From Cinclus cinclus (taxonomy: Eukaryota > Chordata > Aves > Passeriformes > Cinclidae): a stretch of DNA of 64,000 nt. Under the pieces are notes generated by a model, which saw only the letters and a list, made by a program, of their open reading frames with translations, made no database searches and was not told where the DNA came from. Position 1 is the stretch's first letter. Every line of letters begins with the position of its first letter. The stretch is from NCBI RefSeq assembly GCF_963662255.1, contig NC_085072.1, positions 1,802,001-1,866,000 on the forward strand, given 5' to 3'. Below, one piece after another: positions 45,113-56,251 of this stretch. The translations under genes were made by a program, and so were the position numbers.

Positions 45113-46046
45113 TCCATTCCTCCATGGACATTCACCTTGGGGGAATTCTTGGAAAACCTCTTCTGCAGAAAGGAAATTTCCTTTTGTTCATAGCTGGGGC
45201 AGCTGAACAGGCACCAGGAACTCTCACCTCTGGTGTCCAGCACCACAGGATAAATAAAGGATCAAACAATCTTCACATGAGATGCTGGAATTTAGGGATA
45301 GCCTGCCCAAGTCACTTCTTGTTTGAATTGAGTTTGGGTTCCTCCTAGGCTGGGGAATTCTGCAAAGGAGAGGGAGGAGAGGGAAGGGTCGAATCCTCCT
45401 GGAAAACCCTCTGGTGCCTCCTTCAAGGGTGTGAGGGCTCTTGGAGCAGCCAAACACCAGGCAAGGGCTCTGCTGCTCTGAGATTGCCCCATCTGACCGA
45501 GAATGGGCTCTAAGCCTTGGTTTGGACTGGCCATGAGTCACTTGGGGCGATTAAAACCCTGGAATGCTGCAGGAACTGGAGCCTCAGGAGGAATTCAGAC
45601 GTTGATCAGATTTGCCAGATCTGCACATTTGGGGTCCCCCTGCCCTTTCTCCTCTCTGCCTCAGCTGAGCCCCTGGCCCAAGAAACCACAGAAGAGAAAA
45701 ATACCAGCGATCCTGATTGGAAATAGACTCTTCCTTTTGTCTGAGCTGGGTAAATTTAACTGGTCCAGCTCAGCTGCCAGAACACATTTGCCAAAGAAAA
45801 CTTCCCCATTTAAACCAACTCATCTAAATAAGGAGAGAGGAGCTGGAAGTGGGTCCTGGCAGAGCCACAGAGGGGTTGGAGCTGGCAGAAACAATCCACT
45901 TGTTCTCCTTTTTTGTGATCCTTTTATTTTGTGAGCCAGTTTGAGACCCTGAGCTGCTTTTCCTGCTACACAGCGTGGGGAGCACATGGAGGGGGCTCTG
46001 GTGTCAGCCACAGCCTGAGAAGGACACGGGGGCTTGGACAGGAGCT
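45113..46046. other. Unannotated
   Basis: Unique sequence; includes gataaataaaggatcaaac at 45248-45267. Chance frames only. Confidence 0.5.
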
Positions 46047-46117
46047 TGTTTTTTTGTTTGTTTTTTTTTGTTTGTTTGTTTGTTTGTTTGTTTTTGTTTG
46101 TTTTGTTTTTTTTTTAT
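46047..46117. repeat. (TTTG)n / poly-T tract
   Basis: TTTG repeats with flanking T runs. The tract ends in attcctcag, resembling a splice acceptor, and a second acceptor-like tctttcttaattccccag lies 30 bp on. Confidence 0.92.
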
Positions 46118-46779
46118 TCCTCAGGATGTGCTTTTGTCTTTCTTAATTCCCCAGGACTTCATCCCAGATCCCATCACCAAGGGCTGCCCACCAGGCTGGC
46201 ACCAGGGAGTTGCCACCGCCACCACCCTGAGTGGCTTTTGGGAGGGAAAAATGGAGATTTGGGACCTTCTTTTGTCAGAAAGGAACTTGTTAGAAGCAGA
46301 GCAGTTTGCAAAGTCCCAGCAGCTCAGCGGAGACACCTGTGACACCTCTAGGGCTGTCTCTGAAGGAAATCCAAGGTTTCCCCCCGGTTTTGGTGGAAGC
46401 TGCAGTGGAGCTCTCTGGTTTGGGCTCGGGGTTTGTCCCCACAGGAGCTGGGACTCCACGCTGGGGTGGGTTCACCCACCTGCCCCAGACCTGGGCACTC
46501 GGGATCAGCCTCTGAAAGGCTCCTCCAGACCCCACAGAGGGCAGTCAGTGGCATCTGCAGGGCTGGCAGCTCCTTAATTAGGGGAATGCAAATGGGCTGG
46601 AGGGAGAAGGTGCCAGGGAAAGGAAAAGCAGCTCATGAAAGAGAGCACAGACAAGAATGGGGAAATTATTCACATAGCCCTAAAGTTTACTTCTAAGAGG
46701 TCTTTTTTTCTTTCTTCCTTTTTTTTTTCCAATTTCATATATTTGCCTTGATCATTTGAGAGAAAAGATCCATCCACAG
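46118..46779. other. Unannotated; open frame after acceptor-like sites
   Basis: A plus frame runs open from the ccccag at about 46155 to a stop at 46577 (about 140 codons). No start, donor or family signature supports it, and the content (mixed W, G, P, S) looks compositional. A short poly-T/pyrimidine tract lies at 46703-46731. Confidence 0.3.
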
Positions 46780-47110
46780 ACAGATCTCCAAAGAGATTAT
46801 GATTTTTTTCAGCGTTGCTGTTGCTTTAATCCAGGGTCTCTTTAGACAGGGAATGTCTAATTGGTGCACTGGTGAAATCAAATGTTTAAATAGATTGAAT
46901 GGCAGACTTTTTCCCTCTGTTGTGACATTAATCCCCCAATATTCCTGGGCCCCTTGCTGGGTATTGAAGCAAAGAAAGGAGCCAGAGGAGGTCCCTCTCT
47001 GTACATCTGTGAGGTGAAAACTCCCTGGATACACCCCCCACACATGATCCAATACATCAATTAAACCCAGGACCTTGCTGCCATCAGCACTCGCACACAT
47101 GAAATAAATC
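46780..47110. promoter_or_regulatory. Candidate conserved non-coding element
   Basis: Complex sequence: ttgctttaatccagggtctc, aatgtctaattggtgcactg, gaaatcaaatgtttaaatag, tgacattaatcccccaatat, catcaattaaacccagg. TAATCC-type (PITX/OTX class) and TAATTG-type cores cluster here. A 182-codon minus frame overlaps it but lacks splice context. Enhancer role inferred. Confidence 0.35.
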
Positions 47111-47739
47111 TCTCCATATGATCCACGTTTCTGTAGCCCAGGGCAGCCCCTGTGCAGAGGAGCTGTGGTGGGGGAAGGCAGGACAGGGGAGCCCCACAAG
47201 TGCCTGGGCTCCAGCAGAACTCCCTGCAGGGGTGGGACTGAGCTTTCCTTATTCTGATGCTCTGGGCACTGAGAGAGCTGCAAGGAGGTGCTGGAGAAGC
47301 AGGTGAGATGGAAATAAAAGGGGGAAATTAAAGGGTTGGTGCTCTTGAAGTTTTCTTCTTTTGTTGTTTTTATCCTTTATCAGCCTCTGTTCTTTGTGAT
47401 TGTAACAAAACTGATAATAGTGTTTAAAATGAGTTTGTATCTCTTCTGCCTTTCTCTGGTACTGGCTGAGTTACCTGAAGAGGAGTTTTATCAACTCCTG
47501 GTTTTGTATTTGACTGTGAACATCCCCTCCCTTTCCTGACAAACCCCCTAAGAATCCTGGAAAGAGTCTGGAGCGATGAGCAGGCTGCAGGCTCCACACT
47601 CCTCCATCACTTGCAAAATGCTTTGCAGAATTTGCAGCAGCAGATTAACACTGCCAGGCCCACGAATCAAAGGATTTCCAGTTCCACCCCGCTCCCACCT
47701 ATTATGCAGGGGGAGAAAAAAATCTCCATCTCCTCAGAC
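47111..47739. other. Unannotated
   Basis: Ordinary mixed sequence. Nothing recognised. Confidence 0.5.
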
Positions 47740-48060
47740 AAGAGGGAAAGAAGAGATGAAATTAGGGTTTAAAATCATTTAGGTTTGCATTTCATTCCAT
47801 TTGGCATTGTCAGTGATACACAGCGCCTAGAGAAGAATCAGAAAGGTCGTTGTGGAATAGAAGGCAGAGCCACAGCGTGTTTGACAATATGCTCTGTATT
47901 TTACCTTCATTAGGACAGGGAGCTTGAAATATTCATTTCTTTATGATGAAGGAACTAAAGATTTCCAATGAACACAGAGCAGGGAGCGGGCAGGGGAGAT
48001 TTATTGCTAAAGCAGTTTCTTAATCACAGCAAGCTCCTGAACTAAACTGTGGAGATGCTT
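47740..48060. promoter_or_regulatory. Candidate conserved non-coding element
   Basis: Even-textured unique block: aaaatcatttaggtttgc, gtttgacaatatgctctg, taccttcattaggacagg, tgaaatattcatttc. No repeats. Inferred regulatory candidate. Confidence 0.3.
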
Positions 48061-49899
48061 CTCCCCCAAGACACCTCTTCAGTGAGCTGGGGAAGGGGCA
48101 GCCCTGCAGGTGGAATTCAGCCAGTCCTGAGGAGATTCAGCTGCAGAGATTTTTGGGAAGCCCCAATCAGAGCCCTGGCAAAGCCCCCTTTGGATATGCA
48201 CCCCTCCGAAGGGGACAGCTGTGTCACCACGGGCCCTGCTGCTCTTGGCATCTTTGTGCAAGTCCTGCCATGGGTTGTAGGACACCAAGAGCTGCCCCAG
48301 GAACAGCCTGGGCTGTTGGGAGATGGTGGGAACTGGGACCATGGTGATCAGCAGCACCCTGGAATGGCGCTGGGGATGTGCCCTGGCCTGGAGCTCTGAG
48401 CACTGGAGGCTTTTCCCTGTCACTGGAACAAACCCAGGTGGGAAATCATGTCTGGAAGTCATTGCAGGCTGCCCCGAGTGCTGCGGGATGGGTTGGAGCT
48501 GTGGCATTAATGAGTAATTAATGACATGGACAAGCCAGCATCAGGGGAACCCAGAGGCCCCTGCTGCAGCTGCTTCAGACCCAACAGCAGCAAGGGGAGA
48601 GGGAGCAGGCACAGCTGGGGCTGGGACAGCTCAGGAGTCAGCCCCGGGCAGGGAATGGCCCCTCCTGGCTGGGAACGTGGCCCTGGTCCATGGAAAAGCT
48701 GGGGAGCTCCTGCCAGAGCAGGACTTGGCCCTCAGGAAATGGTGAAGCTGAAAATTCTCACTGGGACAGGGCAAGGCAGCTCATGTTGAAGGCTCTGTGG
48801 ATGCTCCTTCATTAGGGGCGAATAATTAACTCCAGGGTAATTCCTCCTCGGGCTGGAGGGGAAGCCCAACCCTGAGCATCCCTGGGAGGCTCCAGCAAAA
48901 TCCTGACCTCAGGCACTGCCCCAGCAGCTGGAGGGGCCCTGCTGGGGCCAGGACAGCACATCTGGATCGGGGACAGCACATCTGGATCGGGGACAGCACA
49001 GCTGGGGTGGGAAATGCCTCCAAAAGCCATGGATGGATGCCCAGTCCCATGGCCTGGTTCTGGGGAGGCTCAGCTCCCTGCTCTCAGCACCTCTCTGCCA
49101 GGTGCCCCGGGCCCCTCTGGGGACACTTGGGGACACAGCTGTGCCTCAGAGTGGCACCAGAAGGCCACAGGGGGATGGCAGCTCTTCAGGTGACCTCTCC
49201 TTGGCCACTTGGCTCGGCTCATGATGAGCTGGGAAGCTCTCCCTGCTCCTGGCAGGGACATGTGCAGTCCTGGAGGGGGAAACACAAGGATGAAGCAGAA
49301 TATTGATTTAAAAAGAGGTGGGAGTGCTGTGCAGAGCTTGGGTCATGCTGAGGAGCCAAAGGAAGGAGAGGAGAAGGTGACCCCGTCACTCCTGGTATGG
49401 GCCAGCCTGGCCAGTGTTTTCATGTTGTATTTGATTTTTTAACATCACTAAATATTAGTGATTTTTGTTCAGGGTTATTTTTATGCTCTCCTCTGTATGA
49501 TCCCCTTTCTTTCAGCTCTTAGCTGTGGGAAGATGATTAAAAATGGCACATTGTCTGCACCTGGAAGTCCTGACACAACCCTGCACAGGCAATTGTGTTT
49601 CTGACAGTAACAAGGCACTCTGGAACTCGGGATTCAGAGACTTTCTGTTCTCCTGCCCTTGCACTTAATGAAACCAGAGTTTGTTTTAGAAAGAAAAAGC
49701 CAGAGTTAATTTCAGCTCAGTTCAAACCAGGGGATCCAGAGGCACGAGCCAGAGCTAGGAGTTATGGGAAAATCTGAGGAGAGGAAGGGATAAGGAGCAC
49801 TAGGAAAAGAAAAATCCTTTTTATTTCCCAAGAAGACATTATTAACAGGAGAGAGAGAGAAAAAAAAAATCACTTGACAAGGTTCATCTAAAGAGGAAG
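48061..49899. other. Unannotated
   Basis: GC-moderate with chance frames on both strands. A 20-bp unit (gacagcacatctggatcggg) is repeated about 2.5 times at 48951-49000. A short AT-rich stretch follows at 49430-49560. No gene. Confidence 0.5.
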
Positions 49900-50128
49900 A
49901 ATAGTGCAAAGTGCTGGTTAAATTCCCATTGATCCTTCACTCAGCTTCCCATATACGTGCGGGTTTGACTATTTGATACTTCCTTTCACTGTCATAAGTA
50001 ATAACTGAGGGGAAACAATCATTTCTAAATAACTGCCTATGATTCTTCTATTGTAGTGATTAGGGCTGAATAATTATGAGCTGCGCCGGCTTCGTGCGGG
50101 GCTGGATGGCAGCGGGAGCTGCCAGCGC
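49900..50128. promoter_or_regulatory. Candidate conserved non-coding element
   Basis: Complex AT-rich block: cccatatacgtgcgggtttg, cataagtaataactgagg, atttctaaataactgcc, tagtgattagggctgaataa. Passes abruptly into a CpG-containing block. Regulatory role inferred. Confidence 0.3.
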
Positions 50129-50202
50129 CTATAGCCGGTGCCTATAGATGGTGCTCTTGGCCTCGCACAGCCGCTCCACGCCGAAATCGCCGCCTGGACG
50201 TG
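50129..50202 (-). CDS. Hypothetical short terminal-exon-like frame
   Basis: In a local CpG-rich patch (50085-50220), a minus-strand AG (50204-50203, from acacgggcag) is followed by 23 codons ending in TAG; the peptide includes DFGVERLCEAKSTIYRHRL. CpGs are retained here although the surroundings have lost them, which fits selection or lack of methylation. It is too short for a firm call, and a regulatory element is equally likely. No family recognised. Confidence 0.12.
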
Positions 50203-52950
50203 CTGCCCGTGTCCGAACCCCCCACGGGAATGGGGGGGGGAAAGTTCTTTTCCCTGCGCTGTTTCCCTGCTGTGCCTGTCTGGGAAGCGATGGCTCCGTT
50301 TCGTTGCCCTGCGAGTGGCAGATGTGGAGCGGACGCTGATTTTGGGTCTCACACGCAGGGAATGCCCGAGGCCGTGTCTAAAGCTGCCTTATCCTGCACT
50401 TTGGGGAATGGGAAGCGCTGGGAGGTTTGAGAGGCTCCTGATCAGACAGATTCGTGACCCCCCCACCCCCCCGCTCGGAAGGAAAGGCAGAGATCTCAGA
50501 GATACGGAAAAAGAAAAATTGTGATACAGGCTCCAAACACAGCCTGGTCTTTCCCTGGTGCTTTGCTTCCCCAGCTGCTTAAACACTGCCTTGTCACCTC
50601 AGACAAAGGGTGCTGGGGTGATCCCTGGCTCAGAAAGCAGGGATGAGGAGTTCCTGCCAAGGGTTCAGAGATGGTTTTGTAGCCCATCTCCCCAGCAGCT
50701 CCTGGTTTCTTCTCCGAAGATCTGCGTGCCCGTGTCGGTGCCCCTGCTGCCAAGGAAGTGGCCACTGGCACCCAGGTGCACTGCAGGCAGGTCCAAGGGC
50801 CTGTTCTGTCCCCAGATTTGGGAACAGGAGGGGGGCATGTCAGACCTGGACCAGGACCTGCTCTCCTGGCTGTAAAATTCATGTCTCTCTACGTTGGTAC
50901 CATGAGGGTGTGTAAATTCTCACGTGCACAGGCTGTGTGGAGCTCAGGACTGTGCCTGTGTGTCCCTCCCTGTGCATTTGTCACCACCACTTGACTGGAT
51001 TTGGGGCGGGTGCTTCCTCCTGCCACAGCTCCACACCTTGATCCCGGCCTGTCACCTTTCCAGGAGAAGGTGGATGCAAATAATCCAGGAGGATAACACC
51101 TGGATACTGCCAGTGCTCCTTAGGGTGGTCTTGTGCAGGGCCAGGAGTTGGATTGGGCTGCTCCTGGTGGTTCCCTCCCAGCCCAGGACACCCTGAGTGC
51201 CCCAGCAGCTGGTTCAGCACAGATCTCACTCATATTTACAGCACAGAAAAAAACTCCTCAGCCTGGCAGCTCATCCTGCCCTGAATCCCCCTGCTCTGTG
51301 CCACTCCCCACCCGCTGGCACAGCCCCTGGCTGACCTGCAGGAGCTGTGCTGCAGCTCTGGGGCTGCTCCCCAGCCCAGCAATGCTGTAATAATTAGCTG
51401 GAAACAGCCTCTGCATCCAGGAGCACAAGTGATCATCAATAAATAATAAACAGGAGGCAGGATGCAGACACAGGCCTGCAAAGAGGAGGGGAAGGGTTGT
51501 GGGGACACTGCCCTGCCCTGGAAGGTTCTGCACGAGGAGGAGCTGCATTAGAGGGATGTGAATTTGTCCAAAGTTGGGGCTTGCAATGGGATTTGGTTCC
51601 GTTTGTGGGAATGTGCAGCACAGGAACCATGCTGGGAACAGAGCAGGAGACAGAAGAGCTTGCTCAGGATCCAATGGTGCCATCCACTGAGTGCCTTCAC
51701 TGCCTCTCCTGAGCTGAGATCAGCCTGGGGATCTCTCCAGGCTGCCAAAGCCCTCAGCCCTGGAGCTGCAGTGAGGTCCAGGGGACCCTTTCTGTGGGAG
51801 CTGTGCTGTGCAGGGAGCTCTGCCCGTGCTCCACCGAGGGCTCTGCGGGGGATGTGCAGAGGATGGAGACGGTGCTGGGATAGGGGAGAACACCACAAAC
51901 CAACCTCTGGTTTCTCCCTGGGGAAGGGCAGTGCAGGGCTGGTTCTCACCCCCAGGGCACGGAGAAGGAAGCACCTGGATCTGCTCAGTGGGATGCAAAG
52001 GTATTCCCTGCTGGACTTCCCATTAGGGGTTCCCGAATCCCCTACAGGGGCAAACAGCAAAACGACAACGGTGTCTTTCCACCCAAACCTGCTCTCGCCG
52101 GGTCTTGCTAACGTGCACCAGGCAGGGCAGATGCAGCGAGGCCACTTCTGTGGCCATGGTGACAGCAGCGAGGGTGACACAGGCTGGGCTGGAGGGGAAC
52201 TGTAAGAGGAGATTGGGTTGCTTTAGTCACTTAGGTTTGTTGTGGAGGAGGCCCAGGGTGATGGTGCTGTTTTTCTCTTGCGACTGTTCCAATGTGTAAT
52301 AGAAAAATGGTTAAAAAATTCCCGGTGACAAGATTTGGCAAACAGCAATCCATCATGGTATTGATCCCCTCCACCAGTTGCACTCCTCGGAATTATTCCC
52401 ATGCCCCTGGCTAGGTCAGGGTCAGCTGGACCATGGTGCTCCTGGCTTTCAGGAGCAGAATGTCCTGCTGTGGCCCTGGGACTGGCTTTTCCTCCCTGAC
52501 TCCAGGTGTTCCCAAATCCTTGTGGGCTGCTGCAGGTGACCAGTGGGGCACGGAGGTGTTGGAAGATGCTCCTCACTTCGGGTGCCCTGCAGCTTCCAGG
52601 TGTCTCACTGTGCCAAGGCAGCAGGAAAGGCCAGGTCGTGGCTCTGTGGTTGAACCACCCAACCCCAAGGAGGGGTCCCCTGGCTCCCTGCAGTGGGTGG
52701 TCGCTGGGCACCCTGTCCCAGCTGGCCATGGCCACTGTGGTTGGGCTCTGGCAGCTTTTGGCAGGGGGTCTGGGGGGTCATGGCTTCAGGGGTGTTGCAG
52801 CACACACCCAGCTCTAGCTCTGCTGGAGGTGACCCGGCCTTGGCAGAAAACCAGGCTGCCAGCCCCTTCCAGAGATGGGGAAACTGAGCAATGGAGAGCT
52901 CGGGTGTCGCTCTCGCTACCAGAACTGGAGCCAAGGGGTGCGCAGGGGGT
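50203..52950. other. Unannotated region upstream of the CpG island
   Basis: GC-moderate to GC-rich. Both strands have frames of about 210 codons at 51548-52205, which is what this composition gives by chance. No splice-bounded exon or repeat is seen. Confidence 0.45.
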
Positions 52951-53099
52951 CAGAGCTGGGGACAGAACCCGACGGCCCCGTTCTGCTCCCCGCAGCCCCC
53001 GCCCCCCCCCAGGGTGGGACAGCTGCGGGGCTTTCTCGGGGACAGCTGTGCCGGGGCCGGGCCGCGCAGCCCCGCGCGGTGAGGCTGCCCCGGGCGCTT

Positions 53100-53152
53100 T
53101 GGGGCTTTGTTCCAGCGCGGAGCCGCGCTCTGCGGGGACGGGGGGGGCGCAG
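53100..53152 (+). other. Possible alternative first exon end
   Basis: A second good donor, gcgcag|gtgagg, occurs at 53153 upstream of the main GC boxes. It would suit an alternative upstream first exon of the same transcript. The exon start is unknown; the left coordinate is nominal. Confidence 0.25.
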
Positions 53153-53339
53153 GTGAGGTGGGGAGGGGGTGCCGAGCCCCCTCTGCCGGCTCCGAGGCTG
53201 GGAAGGGTTAACGCGGGGCGGGGGCGGCGCGGGGGCGGCGCGGGGAGCGCGCCCGGGCGCGGGGCTGGCGCGGAGCGGGGAGCGCGCCCGGGCTGGCGGC
53301 GGGCGGATGCCGGGGAGGGCGCAGCGCAGCCGAGCCGCG

Positions 53340-53551
53340 CTCGCCGCACTCGGGCAGCGGCTGCGGAGGCGATGAGAGGCCGGCGGGGCTGAGCCGAGCC
53401 GAGCCGAGCCGAGCCGAGCCGCGCCGGGGGGAGGCGGAGGGGCTGCGGGCAGCGGCGGCCGCCCGGCCCCGGATTTTCCATGGTGCCGGGGGCCGCCTGC
53501 ATCCCCCCGCCCTGAGCCGGGAGGCGGGCGGCAGCGGAGCGCCGAGGGCTG
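53340..53551 (+). other. Probable non-coding first exon
   Basis: Follows the GC boxes and ends at a near-consensus donor (gggctg|gtgagt, intron from 53552). It holds two short upstream frames, MRGRRG (53372-53392) and MVPGAACIPPP (53480-53515, with a Kozak-like ccatgg), and neither stays open to the donor. So the main start codon should lie in a later exon outside the recognisable sequence. The start at 53340 is an estimate. The gene is not identified. Confidence 0.5.
53393..53422. repeat. GAGCC pentamer run
   Basis: Six GAGCC units inside the presumed 5' untranslated region. Length variation here would alter the leader. Confidence 0.95.
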
Positions 53552-53830
53552 GTGAGTGGCGGCGGATGGCGAGGGGGCTGCTGCCCGTCGGGGTGCGGGG
53601 AGGTCCCCGGGGTGGGGGCTCCGCTGGGCATCCCCCGCCGGAGGATGCGGGGAGGAGGCTCGGGATCGTTGTCGCCGTGCCGCCCGCAGCTGCCCGAGCC
53701 GGGTGGCACCGGGGGCTGCGGGTGGCACCGGGGGCTGCAGAGGAGCCCGGGGAGGTGCCCGGAGGCTCCGGCCCCGCCGGTCCCGGCCGTGCCCGCGGAG
53801 CTGCACGGAGATGCCGGGGGTGCCTGGGGA

Positions 53831-55780
53831 AGGGATGGAGGAACCCCTCCGATTGCCCGGTTCCAGGGAATCCAGCTCCCGCTCGCTCCCCGGGCTGCTC
53901 CGCGCTCCCGTTAGACATCGCTGTTTCCTCGTTAATTCTGCGGCCGCTTGGTACCGCTCAGTCACGCTCTGGAGCCAACGCAGCGGGATAAACTCATCTC
54001 CATAAAAAGTTCCTGCTAGCAAGGAGGCACTTTTTGGAAAACACCCCTGAATCTTATGGGAAAAGACATCAAATGCCCACTAAAACTTTCCTAAATCCGC
54101 ACAAGACCCTTTTTGGACGGTGATGAGGGGAGAGGTGCCGAATGCACTTGTGCTCCCCTGAGGGAAATCCCAACCCCCGGGTGCTGGTCCCGGTTTCCGC
54201 AGCCCCGGAGCTGTCGGACGGGTGTCGGTGACAGCCCAGGCTGCTCTGTGCGAGCTGTCCTCGCCGGCTGTGACCTCCGTTTAACCTGGCACGGTCAGGC
54301 ATTCCCGGCTTTGTCTCCGTTCACGCTGCGGCCAATACTCGCACGTTCCTGGAGGTGAAGTGAGTGATGTTCAATTAATCTGTGTTCTAAGGGGTATCAG
54401 CAAGTCAATAGGTTAATTTTAAGCGAGGTGAATAGTAAGTGGCAGAGGGAAAATAATCCCCTGTGCGTCTGTGAGCAGCAGCTGAGGCTTGGAGGAGAGG
54501 GAACGTGAACTTCTCAGAGTGCCATGATGTGAAACCGCTGCTCAAAGGCTGCTCCTGCTCTTTGCTGGGCACTTGATGCTTCACTGGTGGCTTCAATGTG
54601 CTTGGTGGACCTCGGCTGAGTTGGGGTCGTGGTCCTGTCCCTCTGCTCTGGATGGTTTCGTTGATAACGGTGGCTAAAGTGGGATGAGATGACCTACTTA
54701 CAGCTGAGGGACAGATGCTCGCAAGAATCTGTGCCATCCTCGGAACAGATGTTTGGCTTTTTACCTTTAACACAGAGGTGTTAGATCCTTTAGAACTCAA
54801 TGGGACTTTTTTTGGCCTTTATCGCTTTCCCTTTGCCATTTGTTGTCACTTTGAGGACCCTCAAAGCTCAAATGTGGAATTTTGGGGTGGGTGGTTCAGG
54901 GGACCAGATAAAGCAGCTTTGATTCGAGGAGCCTGGTGCGAGCAGAGAGGGACGTGACCCAAGGGTGCCAGTTGTGAAATGGCTTATCAGGCAAGGCAGC
55001 CGTCCCTCCCAACTCTGCCAGCCACATCCCCAGCGCTTGTTGCAAGAAGATAAAGTAACCCAATTTACTCCTCATTGTTTTTATGGTGTTGCTCGATGTA
55101 ATTAATTGTGGAGTTTCCCCCCCGGCTCAGAACAAGTTGGTGCGGTGGAAGCAGGTAGCAGATGCTGCATAAGAGCTGCACAGAATCCACCAGCATGATG
55201 GAAGCAGCTCTTCCCGTGCTCTGCCTCGTTCTTTGCATTAACCCCGAGCCTCCCCTGCTTCCCGGCAGAAGGGAATTCCAGCTGGGTGCGAGAGGGGAGC
55301 TGCAGACTGAGGGAGCCCGCAGGAGGAAGGGGTGACTGCTCCTGCCCTGTGCTCTTTAACTCTCCTCAGCAAATTGCATTAGGATGTGACAAATTGGCTC
55401 GCAAAGCAGCTAAATGGAGATGACATTTGGATCAGTTTGCCGGGCAGACCCTGTGGAGTCTCGGGGAAATGTGTGATTTGTAGGCTCTTCCCGACATCTC
55501 CCATTTAGGTGCCGCCGCGAGTCTTTCCAGAACTTACTTAGGAAACTCCTGTTGCAGCTAAATGTGGGAGTCTCGAGCATGCCTGGGAAAGGTTGCCCAA
55601 AAGCTAGGGCAGATGTAGGTGCAGACTGTCTCATGCCGTGGGCAGCTGAGACGAGGAGCTGAACTGGGAGAGAAAGCAAAGCCGATATTTAGAAAGTGCG
55701 TGAGTGGTGAGGAGCTGAAGGTGGGAAGCTGGGCTGGCTGCTGGGTGCCAACGTGACACTGCTGGGGGAGAAGAGACACC
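53831..55780. other. Presumed intron 1, first part
   Basis: Follows the first-exon donor. 53920-54020 is complex with retained CpGs (cctcgttaattctgcggccg), as is common just downstream of CpG-island promoters. Otherwise no exon or element is recognised. Confidence 0.4.
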
Positions 55781-56251
55781 TTTGTTCACCGAGGGATGAA
55801 CTGGGGGAGCAGGGACACCTGAGGGATGGATGCTCTGTGGGGGAACCAGGGTTCACTGGGGGATGTCTTGGGGGAGCAGGGACACCTTTGCTCCCTGAAG
55901 GATGTCCTGGGGGAGCAGGGACACCTTTGCTCGGTGAGGGATGTCCTGGGGGAGCAGGGACACCTTTGTTCACTGGGGGATGTCCTGGGGGAGCAGGGAC
56001 ACCTTTGCTCCCTGAGAGATGTCCTGGGGGAGCAGGGACACCTTTGCTCGGTGAGGGATGTCCTGGGGGAGCAGGGACACCTTTGCTCCCTGAGAGATGT
56101 CCTGGGGGAGCAGGGACACCTTTGTTCACTGGGGGATGTCCTGGGGGAGCAGGGACACCTTTGCTCGGTGAGGGATGTCCTGGGGGAGCAGGGACACCTT
56201 TGCTCCCTGAGGGATGTCCTGGGGGAGCAGGGACACCTTTGCTCGGTGAGG
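55781..56251. repeat. 39-bp minisatellite, ~12 units
   Basis: Unit: gggatgtcctgggggagcag, ggacacctttgctccctga. gatgtc occurrences at 55862 and 55901 confirm 39 bp. Three end types recur, ttcactgg, ctccctga and ctcggtga, in the order A B C A B C B A C B C. The left edge is diverged. A multiple of 3, so long frames on both strands are artefacts. Confidence 0.95.

Larger units (their letters stand above)
52950..53830 (+). promoter_or_regulatory. CpG island promoter
   Basis: The densest CpG stretch of the window, with GC boxes clustered at 53215-53290 (ggggcgggggcggcgcgg, ggggcggcgcgggg) and no TATA box at a sensible distance. This is the classic vertebrate housekeeping or developmental CpG-island promoter. 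Plus orientation is inferred from plus-strand donors at 53153 and 53552. The 319-codon plus frame running through it is a GC artefact. A bidirectional promoter cannot be excluded. Confidence 0.8.

Noticed and set aside
43921..45246. 441-codon minus and 421-codon plus frames
   Set aside because: Both are produced by the 51-bp array, whose length is a multiple of 3 and whose unit lacks stops on both strands.
51548..52205. Overlapping 215-codon plus and 210-codon minus frames
   Set aside because: Both strands open at once, no splice sites in register and no domain recognised; expected occasionally by chance at this GC content.
52433..54022. Frames of 319 (plus), 307 and 368 (minus) codons over the CpG island
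   Set aside because: GC-rich DNA has few stop codons, all strands are open, and the donor sites indicate a non-coding leader.
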